A stretch of 58,236 nt of DNA, from NCBI GenBank assembly GCA_014381985.1, contig JACNKP010000021.1, positions 1 to 58,236 of the forward strand. The letters run 5' to 3'. The position numbers and the translations under genes are program-made. Origin of the DNA: SAR92 clade bacterium. Lineage in GTDB: Bacteria; Pseudomonadota; Gammaproteobacteria; Pseudomonadales; Porticoccaceae. Of this stretch, positions 18,420 to 27,707 are shown one piece after another (the stretch's first letter is position 1; the number at the start of each line of letters is the position of its first letter). The notes beneath the pieces are model-generated. The model was not told the DNA's origin, ran no database searches, and was given only the letters and a program-made list of their open reading frames with translations.

Positions 18420-19277
18420 CTAACTGTGAGTATCACTCGCTAACCTTGTCCTTAAATTCATAAAGCTGTCAGCTAATCCAACCAATACCAACAGCGCCAT
18501 CATAATAGGGCTATACAGAATAAGCCCTATATAAACAAAGACCAACCAATGGCCACTCTTTGCTTTAACCTTAACCCAGTAATGTACAAGCGCCAACCCA
18601 GCTATCAGTAACGGAATAGAGGCTAACTGCACCCAGATCCTATAATCATCCGATAACAATACCCCGGCACCCATCAATACTGCCAACAACAAACCTAACT
18701 TAGACTCTAACCTTATCCCATGGAATTCTTGCTGGAATCCACCTGGTTTATAAAGTATTGCCTGCCACCACCTTGCAAAAAATAAACTAGCAATGGTACT
18801 TAGCGTGATCATCCATGCTGATATTCCCAGTATCATGGTGCCACTTGGCATCACCACGCCCTGATCCAATTGCTGCGACATCTGCGCAAACAAAGCCTCT
18901 ATCTCCAGTACTATAGATGCTAAATCAGAGCCAAAAACAACACCTGATACCAACGCAAATAGGGCCCCGGCTATCACTGCTCCGCTCAACGTAGAAGACC
19001 AAGCCACAGTCTGGCGAAGAACGTTAGCAACCACCACCATATTAATTAAGGCGAGGGCTGAGATAATCGTTAGAAACGGCGTTGCCCCGCTAATAAAATA
19101 ACCAATCAACAGAGGCAGTAGCGCCCACAAAGCTACTAATGCACCTTCCAAGCTACCTTTGGTTAAAGTGACTAAGCCAATAGTTGCCGAACTAACAAAA
19201 GGGATAAAGCTACCAAGTAGCGCAGTCAAACAGGCCTGCATCCGCCCGCGCATTATAAACTCAGCTAGGGCGCGCAA
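18420..19277 (-). CDS. DUF2232 family membrane protein
   Basis: A 285-residue integral membrane protein with about eight hydrophobic helices. It lies between rpsR and rplI, where Pseudomonas and relatives carry a DUF2232 (YybS-like) protein of similar length. The opening MRALAEFIMRGRMQA is typical of that group. The start is a TTG (19275-19277) with AAGG about ten bases upstream; ATG codons at residues 9 and 13 are alternatives. DUF2232 proteins are of unknown function; resemblance to transporter S-components has been suggested for the wider family. It is probably co-transcribed with the ribosomal genes. Confidence 0.8.
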   Translation of the reverse strand: MRALAEFIMRGRMQACLTALLGSFIPFVSSATIGLVTLTKGSLEGALVALWALLPLLIGYFISGATPFLTIISALALINMVVVANVLRQTVAWSSTLSGAVIAGALFALVSGVVFGSDLASIVLEIEALFAQMSQQLDQGVVMPSGTMILGISAWMITLSTIASLFFARWWQAILYKPGGFQQEFHGIRLESKLGLLLAVLMGAGVLLSDDYRIWVQLASIPLLIAGLALVHYWVKVKAKSGHWLVFVYIGLILYSPIMMALLVLVGLADSFMNLRTRLASDTHS

Positions 19278-19294
19278 AACCGTTACCCTTATTC

Positions 19295-19522
19295 TTACTT
19301 ATGGCTATCAGTGTAAGGGAGCAAAGCAATATAGCGCGCGCGCTTGATTGCTTCAGATAACTGGCGCTGATAACGAGCTTTAGTTCCAGTAATGCGACTT
19401 GGAACAATCTTACCGCTCTCTGACACATAACCTTTTAACGTATCTAAATCTTTGTAATCAATTTCAGTAGCGCCTTCAGCGGTAAAACGACAAAACTTTC
19501 TACGACGTACAAACTTAGCCAT
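19295..19522 (-). CDS. rpsR: 30S ribosomal protein S18
   Basis: A small-subunit protein that pairs with S6 on the central domain of 16S rRNA and is N-terminally acetylated by RimI, encoded in this window. The 75 residues match E. coli S18. [10 protein letters not shown] at the start and the basic [22 protein letters not shown] region are intact. AAGGAG lies upstream of the ATG, and the gap to rpsF is 2 bases. Confidence 0.99.
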   Translation of the reverse strand: MAKFVRRRKFCRFTAEGATEIDYKDLDTLKGYVSESGKIVPSRITGTKARYQRQLSEAIKRARYIALLPYTDSHK

Positions 19523-19524
19523 GA

Positions 19525-20028
19525 TTATTCTCCTTTATCCGCATCGGGTTGCTCTTCGACTTCGGCTTCGGCTTTAACTTCAACCACTGCCTCAGCATTC
19601 TCTGACTTTTTCTCTTCTGCAGCAGCATCCGCGGCCGCTTTAGCTTTATCCGCAGCTGCCTTAGCCGCATTACGACGCTCTCGCGCTTCTTTGTCGGCAC
19701 GCTCGGAATTTTCTAGTTTCATGATGGGTGAATCGCCTGTCACGGCTTCGTCACGACGAATTACCATGCTACGAATCACTGCATCGTTATAGCGGAAAGT
19801 TGAATTCAACTCGTCCAGTACATCTTGACCGCACTCTACGTTCATCAAAATATAATGAGCTTTATGGATTTTATTAATGGGATAAGCCAATTGACGGCGA
19901 CCCCAGTCTTCAGACCTGTGCACAGTGCCGTTACCTGCAACGATAGATGCGGTATAACGCTCGACCATACCAGGGACTTGTTCGCTTTGGTCTGGATGGA
20001 CCAAAAACACAATTTCGTAGTGACGCAT
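19525..20028 (-). CDS. rpsF: 30S ribosomal protein S6
   Basis: A small-subunit protein that binds with S18 to 16S rRNA. The first ~100 residues are canonical ([38 protein letters not shown]). After residue ~110 comes a long Ala/Lys/Glu-rich tail ending [10 protein letters not shown], making 167 residues against about 131-135 in E. coli. C-terminal acidic tails of S6 are known to receive added glutamates by RimK in some bacteria; whether that applies here is not known. The ATG has GAGGAG five bases upstream, and a promoter and leader precede it. Confidence 0.98.
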   Translation of the reverse strand: MRHYEIVFLVHPDQSEQVPGMVERYTASIVAGNGTVHRSEDWGRRQLAYPINKIHKAHYILMNVECGQDVLDELNSTFRYNDAVIRSMVIRRDEAVTGDSPIMKLENSERADKEARERRNAAKAAADKAKAAADAAAEEKKSENAEAVVEVKAEAEVEEQPDADKGE

Positions 20029-20122
20029 TGTAGCTCCTCATGGGTTAGAAGCCTCCCGTTAAAGCTATTTAGCTACACGGTGAAGCAAGGAGTGCCGAAC
20101 ATTATTGTTCGACGCTTTAAAG
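20029..20122 (-). promoter_or_regulatory. rpsF 5' leader, candidate S6:S18-type autoregulatory element
   Basis: The transcript from the predicted promoter would have a leader of about 95 nt. It contains a hairpin CGAAC-AATAAT-GTTCG, the pentamer CACCG (minus strand, 20078-20082) and AGCTA-AA-TAGCT. The bacterial S6:S18 leader family, known to control this operon, features a conserved CACCG in a stem-loop. I could not fold it fully, so this is a candidate only. Confidence 0.4.
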
Positions 20123-20129
20123 GCGCGCT

Positions 20130-20158
20130 ATTGTAGTGATTTGATGCAACACTTGCAA
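20130..20158 (-). promoter_or_regulatory. Sigma70 promoter of the rpsF operon
   Basis: On the minus strand TTGCAA (20153-20158) and TACAAT (20130-20135) are 17 bases apart, each one or two mismatches from consensus. It would drive rpsF-rpsR-DUF2232-rplI. Confidence 0.7.
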
Positions 20159-20189
20159 CACAGGATTGCTAAACTTATTAACGGGCGTA

Positions 20190-20774
20190 TTAGTTGCGTT
20201 TGGAATGATTTCGTTGTTCTTTAATAAGCGCCCATGCAGAGCTTATATTCGTCTTCGGATGCCTAAGTAAATAGGTAATGAAGATTTCTTCAATGGCCAC
20301 AATTAGATAAAATAGAATAACCAACCTAAACAAAATATCAGCATCAAGAATGATCAGTAAATAGTAGGCTGGCGCAATTAATAACGCAGCAATTTTAGCA
20401 CCTAACGTATGATAACTAGGGTAGTTGCCAAACTTCACCACAGCAACGACGAGCGGCACTAAAAACGACAATGTAGCCATCAGCAGAAAAACTGACTGGT
20501 CAGAAAAGATGTCAGGCCAAAGAAAATATAGAGCTAAAATCATAACGGCATAAGTCAGAGCATCGCCCCAACTATCCAATTTAGCCCCAAACTCGCTAGT
20601 TTGATTAAGCTTTCGAGCTAGATAGCCGTCAAGAGCATCACTGATTAAAGATATACCGAGCACCCACAGAAATAGCACCCCTGCCCCAGAAGCAGCCAAC
20701 CAAACTAGCACAGGAACTAATCCCAGACGCAAAAAACTAAGGATATTAGCGATCGAAAATAAATTTGTACTCAT
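20190..20774 (-). CDS. CDP-alcohol phosphatidyltransferase family protein
   Basis: A 194-residue inner-membrane enzyme of the CDP-alcohol phosphotransferase family. The signature DALDGYLARKLNQTSEFG plus KLDSWGD (near 45-72) has all the family Asp residues, and NILSFLRLGLVPVLVWLAA at the N terminus is the usual first helix. Five or six hydrophobic helices follow. It could be a phosphatidylglycerophosphate synthase or a relative with another acceptor; I cannot tell which. The ATG at 20772-20774 is preceded closely by GGAGA; a GTG nine bases earlier is an alternative. It lies between rlmB and rpsF, which says nothing about the substrate. Confidence 0.8.
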   Translation of the reverse strand: MSTNLFSIANILSFLRLGLVPVLVWLAASGAGVLFLWVLGISLISDALDGYLARKLNQTSEFGAKLDSWGDALTYAVMILALYFLWPDIFSDQSVFLLMATLSFLVPLVVAVVKFGNYPSYHTLGAKIAALLIAPAYYLLIILDADILFRLVILFYLIVAIEEIFITYLLRHPKTNISSAWALIKEQRNHSKRN

Positions 20775-20936
20775 CGTCTCCACGGCACCTGGACCTTAAC
20801 CCCTTTGCAGGACAATTCCCTTTGATGTTTAGATTAGCGTCTTTTTGCGCCGCAATGCAACGTTAAATAACAGAATGTTTTTAGGTCAACTGCAGATCGC
20901 GAATCGATAAAGGCTCTTCATAAGAACATTACGCAC

Positions 20937-21680
20937 TTATCTAGATGACTTCACCGTCCGTTGACGAACCGCCTCAAACAAACAGATTCCAGTAGCCACC
21001 GATACATTTAAACTTTCTACACTGCCAGACATCGGCAGTTTAGCCAAAAAATCACACTGCTTGCGTGTTAATTGACGCATCCCATCTCCTTCTGCACCCA
21101 TAACGATGACAGTGGGTCCGGTCAAATCAAGCTCGTAGATCGTTTGATCCGCCTCTCCATCTGTGCCAACTACCCAGCAACCCTGCTGTTGTAATTTATC
21201 CAGAGTCCTCGTCAAATTCGTGACCGTCACCAAAGGTATAGATTCGGCGGCACCGCAGGCTACTTTTTGCACGATAGGCGTTAATCCAACAGAATTATCT
21301 TTCGGAACAATGACCGCATGAACTCCGGCGCCATCAGCTGAGCGAAGACAAGCGCCTAAATTATGGGGGTCTGTGACTCCATCAAGCATTAGGAAAAAAC
21401 TACTCGCACCATGCTTTTCTGCCAGCTGCATAAGAAAGGTCTCGTCATAGGTTTCACCTGGCTGGCAAAGTGCCATGACACCTTGGTGTCGGCCCTCGGT
21501 TTTAGCGTCTAAGCGCTTGACTGAGGTCAGTTGCAAAGCAATGCCGTGTTGCTCTGCTAGATTATGGATCTTTTGAAGACGATCATCTTTACGGCCCTGC
21601 TGAACATGTAATTCGGTGACACGCTGGGGAGACGACTTAAGCATTGTCTGCACCGCATGAATACCATAAATCCAATCCAA
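20937..21680 (-). CDS. rlmB: 23S rRNA (guanosine-2'-O)-methyltransferase RlmB
   Basis: A SpoU/TrmH-class SAM-dependent methyltransferase that modifies G2251 of 23S rRNA. From the chosen start it has 247 residues (E. coli 243). The N-terminal substrate-binding domain starts WIYGIHAVQTML; the C-terminal knotted domain has LMLDGVTDPHNLGACLRSADGAG, VIVMGAEGDGMR and PMSGSVESLNVSVATGI, the three SpoU motifs. I chose TTG at 21678-21680 because GGAGG lies five bases before it and the protein then aligns with E. coli RlmB; an upstream GTG at 21692 overlaps that SD. The rlmB-rpsF neighbourhood is conserved in gammaproteobacteria. Confidence 0.95.
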   Translation of the reverse strand: MDWIYGIHAVQTMLKSSPQRVTELHVQQGRKDDRLQKIHNLAEQHGIALQLTSVKRLDAKTEGRHQGVMALCQPGETYDETFLMQLAEKHGASSFFLMLDGVTDPHNLGACLRSADGAGVHAVIVPKDNSVGLTPIVQKVACGAAESIPLVTVTNLTRTLDKLQQQGCWVVGTDGEADQTIYELDLTGPTVIVMGAEGDGMRQLTRKQCDFLAKLPMSGSVESLNVSVATGICLFEAVRQRTVKSSR

Positions 21681-21804
21681 AACAACCTCCACCTTATTTA
21701 ATCTGCTAATCGCTGATTGCGCATTGTACTGGCTTTGGGCACACTTCTGTTATGTTAATTCAACATCAATAGTAATCTGCTTCACGTAAGGATTTTTTTG
21801 CACC

Positions 21805-22272
21805 ATGAGCCAAAATATTAACGTAACGCCCTCCGCAAACCTATTGAGACGAATCGCGGGTTTGGTCTACGACGCCTTTTTACTGTTCGCAATATCCCTT
21901 GGCTACGGAGCAGTACTGCTAGTCCTAAGAATCATAATCGTCGGCATAGATCAAGCACCCATGGCAAACCCCCCTCTTTTTCTGCAATGGCTGAGCTTTA
22001 TTGGCCTGTATTTCGCTCTTAGCGGCTACTATGTGATCTGTTGGCGCAAGCAAGGTCAAACCATCGGCATGAAAGCATGGCGCATAAGATTACAACAACC
22101 CAATGGCGCGTTAGCAACGCCTGCCCAATGCTGGAAGCGTTGCTTAGTCGCCCCATTATCATTCTTATGCTTGGGTGTCGGCTATCTATGGTGTTTGTTG
22201 CCACCGGCCAGACAATGCCTCCATGACCGCTACACGGGAACCGAAGTAATCGTTCTACCCAAAACTAACTAA
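21805..22272 (+). CDS. RDD family membrane protein
   Basis: A 155-residue membrane protein with the RDD pattern: Arg in LLRRIAGLVYDAFLLFAISLGYG, then a second helix near 55-75, and a conserved QTIGMKAWRIRLQQPNG loop followed by LHDRYTGTEVI at the end. RDD proteins are of uncertain function; some act in Na+ or osmolyte transport. It is divergent from rlmB and 26 bases ahead of glpK on the same strand, so the two may be co-transcribed without a functional link that I can see. Confidence 0.88.
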   Translation: MSQNINVTPSANLLRRIAGLVYDAFLLFAISLGYGAVLLVLRIIIVGIDQAPMANPPLFLQWLSFIGLYFALSGYYVICWRKQGQTIGMKAWRIRLQQPNGALATPAQCWKRCLVAPLSFLCLGVGYLWCLLPPARQCLHDRYTGTEVIVLPKTN

Positions 22273-22298
22273 TAGATGGCAACAACAGGTAAAAGTCT

Positions 22299-23786
22299 AT
22301 GGCTATGCGCAACCTAATACTTGCTCTGGATCAAGGGACCACATCTTCAAGGAGCATGCTCTTTAATAAGGACTTTAGTATATGCGGCCAATCGCAAAAG
22401 GAATTCGCCCAGCATTTTCCTGATTCTGGATGGGTTGAACACGACCCAATGGATATTTGGCGCACTACATTGGAGACCAGCAAAGAGGTCATAGCTAACG
22501 CTGGAATTAAATCATCAGATATTGCTGCTATCGGCATTACTAACCAGCGAGAAACAACCCTAATATGGGATAGAAAAACAGGCCTGCCTATTTATAACGC
22601 CATTGTTTGGCAGGATCGGAGAACAGCTGCTCTATGTACTGAACTTAAGCGCCTGAACCATGAAGCTTTGGTTAGTGAAAGAACAGGCCTTCTCCTAGAT
22701 CCTTATTTTTCGGCGACTAAAATCGCCTGGATTCTCGACAATACCCCCAACGCTAGACAGAGAGCGGAGCGTGGCGAATTAGCTTTCGGTACCGTAGACA
22801 CATGGTTGTTATGGAACTTGACCGACGGGCAGTCACATGCCACAGATGCAACCAACGCATCTAGAACACTACTCTATAACATTCACAGTGGGCAATGGGA
22901 TGACGACCTACTCGACCTGTTCAATGTTCCGCGGCAGTTACTTCCGGAGGTTAAAGACAGTGCGGCCGACTTTGGTAGCACTGAATTATTTGGCAAGCCA
23001 ATTAAAATTTATGGTATTGCAGGAGACCAACACGCCGCCACTATAGGTCAGGCATGTTTTGAGCCTGGCATGATGAAATCCACCTACGGAACAGGTTGTT
23101 TTGCTCTCTTAAATACGGGGACTACAGCGGTAAAATCAAACAACCGGATGCTCACCACAATTGCTTATAAGCTAAAAGGTAAAACAACCTATGCCCTAGA
23201 AGGCTCAATATTTATTGCTGGGGCAGCCGTCCAATGGCTGCGCGATGGGCTTGGCATTATTGAATCCGCCAAGCAATCTGGTGAACTTGCTGCACAGGCT
23301 GATGATCATCAACAGGTGTACATGATCCCTGCGTTTACAGGTCTAGGGGCCCCTTGGTGGGATGCTGATGCGCGGGGCGCACTTATTGGGCTTACCAGAG
23401 GAACAGGGCCCGCCGAGATCTCTCGCGCCGCTCTGGAATCGGTCTGCTATCAAACTCTAGACCTGTTAAATGCCATGCAGGCTGATTGGGGAAACTCCGC
23501 CACAACGGTACTGAGAGTCGATGGAGGTATGGTATCCAGCGATTGGACCATGCAGCGTCTCGCTGATATTTTACAAGCCCAAGTAGACCGCCCAGTCATT
23601 GCAGAAACTACCGCTTTGGGGGCAGCTTGGTTAGCTGGATCTAGAGCTGGCGTATGGCCTGATCAGGCGGGTTTTGCCAACAGCTGGCAGTTAGATAAAT
23701 CCTTTGCTCCGCAGATGGACAAACCAGAAAGAGATTGCAAAGTAGCTGGCTGGGATATAGCAGTTAAACGAGTGCTAACCCAGTAA
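22299..23786 (+). CDS. glpK: Glycerol kinase
   Basis: Phosphorylates glycerol to glycerol 3-phosphate in the cytoplasm, feeding glycolysis and phospholipid synthesis. The 495 residues fit the FGGY family (E. coli 502). The N-terminal [14 protein letters not shown] phosphate loop, [11 protein letters not shown], the FGGY signature [12 protein letters not shown] and the C-terminal [15 protein letters not shown] and [12 protein letters not shown] are intact. glpF and glpD are absent from the window, so this is a lone glpK. It converges on lptG across 148 bases; that gap holds a short inverted repeat (CCTC-GAAAAA-GAGG) but no clear terminator. Confidence 0.97.
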   Translation: MAMRNLILALDQGTTSSRSMLFNKDFSICGQSQKEFAQHFPDSGWVEHDPMDIWRTTLETSKEVIANAGIKSSDIAAIGITNQRETTLIWDRKTGLPIYNAIVWQDRRTAALCTELKRLNHEALVSERTGLLLDPYFSATKIAWILDNTPNARQRAERGELAFGTVDTWLLWNLTDGQSHATDATNASRTLLYNIHSGQWDDDLLDLFNVPRQLLPEVKDSAADFGSTELFGKPIKIYGIAGDQHAATIGQACFEPGMMKSTYGTGCFALLNTGTTAVKSNNRMLTTIAYKLKGKTTYALEGSIFIAGAAVQWLRDGLGIIESAKQSGELAAQADDHQQVYMIPAFTGLGAPWWDADARGALIGLTRGTGPAEISRAALESVCYQTLDLLNAMQADWGNSATTVLRVDGGMVSSDWTMQRLADILQAQVDRPVIAETTALGAAWLAGSRAGVWPDQAGFANSWQLDKSFAPQMDKPERDCKVAGWDIAVKRVLTQ

Positions 23787-23934
23787 TGGGGTTCAGTTAT
23801 GAGCGTGTAATGCGGTTGTGAAGATCTGATATTGCCGAGCTGCCCAAAACGCCCCACTTCTTGAAGTAGAGATGCTTTTTCTACCCTAATACAACCCATA
23901 AAGTCCTCGAAAAAGAGGCCGACTGAATTTGAGG

Positions 23935-25002
23935 CTAGCCACTTCGCCTAAGCAAGTACAAACCAAGAACCATGCAAAATAATATCGGCCCTAACACAGC
24001 AAGCAAGACGGGAAATCCAAATACTATACTTAGAGGGCCAAGCATATCTTGAATAATTTTAAAGGTGATCCCAATCAATACACCGACAAAAATTCTAAAG
24101 CCCATAGTAGAACTTCGTAAAGGCCCAAAAACAAAAGAGATGCCGACTAAAACCAAGCCAAAAATGACTAATGGTTGCAGCACTTTTCTCCAGTACGCTA
24201 ATTCATAGATCGCAGTATCAGCCTCTTGCTGCCGTAAAAATTCTATCTGATTGCTAATCGTTGAAATAGGTAGCGCGGAGGGTGCCAGAACATTTACCGT
24301 CAACACCTCTGGCGACAGCTCAGAGTCCCACTGGCGTGTTAATCGCTTTTCTGTTGTTGTCCTGTCGCTCTCAAACCGCGTAATTGAAACATTTTCTTCC
24401 ACCCAAAATTCTTCAGCCGCGTTATAAGTAGCGCGACTAGCAAAACTAGCCTCTTGTAATATTTTTTCATCAGAAAACTGATAACGAGTAACGCCATAAA
24501 GCACCCCACCGGGGAATACCGCGTTAAAATGCATAAAATCTCTGCCCTCATGAATCCATAGTCCGGCAGTAGAATCCTGAGCCGTCTCACCTTTACGTAG
24601 ATATTGCCGAGTGCCGTCCGCACGCTGATCTAGATACGGCGAAAAATATTCGCCAATTAAGGCGCCGACAAAAATAAACAGCATCACCGGCTTCATTACA
24701 AAATAGACAATCCGTATAAGAGAAACCCCAGATGCTCGCATAACCGTAACTTCACTATTACCAGCTAGTAAGCCAAGCCCATAGAGGCAGCCTATAAGCG
24801 ATGAAAAAGGGATATATTCATAAATCGTCGAAGGTAACTTAGTACCCACATAAATAAGTACGTCAGTGAACCCATAGTTGCGCTCAATAGCACGTGTCTC
24901 ATCAATAATCTCAGCAACGACATCTAATCCTACCACCACGATCAACGCCATAAAGACGGCATTAAACACGGTCAACCCAATATGCCGAGATAGGCGCATC
25001 AT
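23935..25002 (-). CDS. lptG: LPS export ABC transporter permease LptG
   Basis: One of two inner-membrane permeases of the LptB2FGC complex, which extracts lipopolysaccharide from the inner membrane for export. The 355 residues match E. coli LptG (360). The plan is three N-terminal helices, a periplasmic beta-jellyroll (about 130-260), and three C-terminal helices. The opening MMRLSRHIGLTVFNAVFMALIV and GLLAGNSEVTVMRASGVS are typical. Its start overlaps the lptF stop (ATGA), so it is translationally coupled. The complex needs LptB, LptC and LptA, none of which are here. Confidence 0.95.
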   Translation of the reverse strand: MMRLSRHIGLTVFNAVFMALIVVVGLDVVAEIIDETRAIERNYGFTDVLIYVGTKLPSTIYEYIPFSSLIGCLYGLGLLAGNSEVTVMRASGVSLIRIVYFVMKPVMLFIFVGALIGEYFSPYLDQRADGTRQYLRKGETAQDSTAGLWIHEGRDFMHFNAVFPGGVLYGVTRYQFSDEKILQEASFASRATYNAAEEFWVEENVSITRFESDRTTTEKRLTRQWDSELSPEVLTVNVLAPSALPISTISNQIEFLRQQEADTAIYELAYWRKVLQPLVIFGLVLVGISFVFGPLRSSTMGFRIFVGVLIGITFKIIQDMLGPLSIVFGFPVLLAVLGPILFCMVLGLYLLRRSG

Positions 25003-26114
25003 GAGGATAAGCCCTCCTCGACTCTCTTTTTGGCAGTCGACCTGGCAAGCTTTTTAGGTTTAAGTAACCATAAACCGAATAGTAAAAAGACTATATGGAC
25101 AGGCAGCAAGGTAATACTGGCCGACCATTCTCCAGACTCGATATTACCTCTCAACGCATTCAAGGCCAAAAGGTAGGTGAAATAAAGCACGATTGCTGGC
25201 AATAATTTGGTGAATCTTCCTTGCCGTGGGTCCGTTCTGCTTAAGGGGACTGCTAAAATAACCACCACCAAAACCATCAATGGAATCGAAAGCCGCCATT
25301 GCAATGTGGCCTCTAACCTTGGGTCATCAGACATCACCAGTTCTGATGTCGCAATAGCATCTGTTTCAGGATCTTCTTCTATTTTTTTCGGCGTTTTTAG
25401 CTTAGAGCCATATTCCTCGAAATGAGTAATCTGATACTCATGACTCCCAGGGTTACCCTCGATGCGGTACCCCTGTTCTAACACAAGAAAACGCTCTACT
25501 CCGTCTTCAGTCCGCTGTTGACGGCCGCGCTCAGCGACAACCACTGCCAGTCGTCGATCGAACGTATCTGCAGACCCTGCACTCACTGCGAGAAATACAT
25601 TTTCTAATTCTCGGTCAACGTTAATACTTTCAGCATAGGTCACTCCCTTACCACCCTTAAGAGAGTAGAATTTTTTCGGGTTTACCCGATCCAGTTCAGT
25701 CATCTGTTGCTGCGCTAGAAAGATGGTTTCCGTCTTAGTAGCCCCTGCTGGAGATACAAACAGGCTCAACCAACCTACTAAAAGAGCTAATCCAAAGGCG
25801 ACTATGAGAGTATAACCAAGCAACTGAAGCTCTGAAATCCCGCAAGCTTTAAGGACACTCATCTCATTCTCGACATGCAGTCGACCAAAGGTCAACAATA
25901 TAGACAAGAAGAAGGCTAGTGGTAACGCGAGTTCTAAGAAACCTGGAATTTTGTATCCAATCACGGCAAAAATAACTGAAGGTTCTAAATTTCCAGCCAG
26001 GGCATTCGCTAAATACTTCACAAAGCGACCACTAATTAGCACCATAAGCAGGACTGTGCATATAGCAAACGTTGAAGACAGTATTTCACGAGTTAAGTAA
26101 CGAAAAATAATCAC
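24999..26114 (-). CDS. lptF: LPS export ABC transporter permease LptF
   Basis: The partner permease of LptG in lipopolysaccharide export. From the chosen GTG it has 371 residues (E. coli 366): IIFRYLTREILSSTFAICTVLL as first helix, LANALAGNLEPSVIF, and ENEMSVLKACGISELQL, the coupling-helix region. A periplasmic domain occupies the middle and three helices end it. I chose GTG at 26112-26114 because the protein then begins like E. coli LptF; the upstream TTG at 26171 would add 19 residues that look unlike the family. The SD is weak, so the start is only moderately sure. It is divergent from pepA, the common arrangement. Confidence 0.93.
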   Translation of the reverse strand: MIIFRYLTREILSSTFAICTVLLMVLISGRFVKYLANALAGNLEPSVIFAVIGYKIPGFLELALPLAFFLSILLTFGRLHVENEMSVLKACGISELQLLGYTLIVAFGLALLVGWLSLFVSPAGATKTETIFLAQQQMTELDRVNPKKFYSLKGGKGVTYAESINVDRELENVFLAVSAGSADTFDRRLAVVVAERGRQQRTEDGVERFLVLEQGYRIEGNPGSHEYQITHFEEYGSKLKTPKKIEEDPETDAIATSELVMSDDPRLEATLQWRLSIPLMVLVVVILAVPLSRTDPRQGRFTKLLPAIVLYFTYLLALNALRGNIESGEWSASITLLPVHIVFLLFGLWLLKPKKLARSTAKKRVEEGLSS

Positions 26115-26209
26115 AATGTTAGACTTATAGCTCTTGGGTGTAGTTAAACAAACTGTTATCGTAAGCGACAAATTAAACTAGCCAAATACGACAACCATCT
26201 GGAGCGAAC

Positions 26210-27670
26210 ATGGAGTTTAAAGCATCTGCCGCAAACCTGTTAAACATTAAAGTAGATTCTCTCATTCTACTAACAGGCTCACAACTGCACAACACGGCCA
26301 AATTGATTGATAATTCTCTAAACGGAGCAATACAAGCTCTAATCAAGTCAGGTGATTTTAGCGGAAAATTAGCCTCTAATTGTATATTTCACACGCCTGA
26401 TAGAGCTTCAAAAAGAATCATCCTAATAGGTGTCGATGGTGCTTCAACTACACAAAAAATGATTAAAGTAATAGAGTCTGCTGCCTTATTATTAAACAAG
26501 ACACCCAGTGCAAAAGCACTGTGGATAGGGGATAGCCTTAGTGATGACATAGAATGGCAAGCGAGCATCATGGCAAGAAGCGTTCAAACTAGCAGGTATA
26601 AGTACAACGGCAGTAGTAAGCCCTCTAAACCAAGCAAGTTAAAGTCTGTAACCTATTGGTGCGCTCAAAAATCTCAGGTTACTTCTGCGACCAAAGGTCT
26701 TGTCTATGGCAGCGCCGTTGGCAATGGAATGAATACCGCACGAGAGTTGGCCGACCTTCCCGCGAACATCTGCACACCAAACTTTCTCGCCAGTCAGGCA
26801 AAAAAATTAACTAAGGGTCAAGCTAAAGTCACGACCAGTATTCTAAAAGAAGCTGACATGAAAGCCTTAGGAATGGGCTCATTGCTGTCGGTGAGTGCGG
26901 GGTCTGTAGAACCAGGCAACCTAATCGTGATGAGCTATCAAGGTGCCGAAAAGACGGCTAAACCTGTTGTGCTAGTCGGCAAAGCAGTGACCTTTGATAC
27001 CGGCGGCATAAGCCTCAAAGCTGGCCGTGGCATGGATGAAATGAAATTTGACATGTGTGGCGGAGCATCAGTATTTGGCGTTATTAATGCGCTAATTGAA
27101 ACCCAACTACCTATTAATGTCATCGGTATTGTCCCAGCGGTAGAGAACATGCCAGCAGGCAACGCCACCAAACCTGGGGATGTGGTCACCAGCATGTCGG
27201 GGCAGACCATCGAGGTACTTAATACCGATGCAGAGGGTCGACTTATTCTGTGCGACGCTCTAACCTATGCCGCTCGCTTTGAACCCGACACCGTCATCGA
27301 TATCGCTACGCTCACCGGCGCGGTCATCGGTGCTCTAGGTAAGTTAACGGCGGGCTTGCTATCAAACGATGATGAATTAGCTGACCAATTACTCAGCAGC
27401 GGCACTCTTAGTGGAGATCGTGCATGGCGCCTCCCTCTATGGGAAGAGTATGACAAGCAATTAAAAAGTAATTTTGCCGATATGGCCAACATAGGTGGAG
27501 AAGCGGGCACTATAACCGCTGCTTGTTTCCTGTCACGCTTTACAAAAGACTACAAATGGGCGCATCTGGACATCGCAGGAACTGCATGGCACTCAGGATC
27601 GGCAAAAGGAGCTACCGGACGACCTGTGCCTATGTTAATGCAATACCTCTGCACTAAGGCCGGACATTAA
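26210..27670 (+). CDS. pepA: Leucyl aminopeptidase (PepA)
   Basis: An M17 metallopeptidase that removes N-terminal residues; PepA also acts as a DNA-binding architectural protein in E. coli. The 486 residues have an N-terminal macro-like domain (about 1-165) and a C-terminal catalytic domain with GKAVTFDTGGISLKAG, DMCGGASV and the signature NTDAEGRL near 338-345, carrying the metal ligands and catalytic residues. It is divergent from lptF and followed by holC and valS, the order found in E. coli (lptF, lptG, pepA, holC, valS). Its TAA overlaps an ATG (TAATG) that opens a 13-codon micro-ORF running to holC. Confidence 0.97.
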   Translation: MEFKASAANLLNIKVDSLILLTGSQLHNTAKLIDNSLNGAIQALIKSGDFSGKLASNCIFHTPDRASKRIILIGVDGASTTQKMIKVIESAALLLNKTPSAKALWIGDSLSDDIEWQASIMARSVQTSRYKYNGSSKPSKPSKLKSVTYWCAQKSQVTSATKGLVYGSAVGNGMNTARELADLPANICTPNFLASQAKKLTKGQAKVTTSILKEADMKALGMGSLLSVSAGSVEPGNLIVMSYQGAEKTAKPVVLVGKAVTFDTGGISLKAGRGMDEMKFDMCGGASVFGVINALIETQLPINVIGIVPAVENMPAGNATKPGDVVTSMSGQTIEVLNTDAEGRLILCDALTYAARFEPDTVIDIATLTGAVIGALGKLTAGLLSNDDELADQLLSSGTLSGDRAWRLPLWEEYDKQLKSNFADMANIGGEAGTITAACFLSRFTKDYKWAHLDIAGTAWHSGSAKGATGRPVPMLMQYLCTKAGH

Positions 27671-27707
27671 TGTTTGCATTTCTCTTGTTATTTGAGGGCG
27701 TGTGGGC

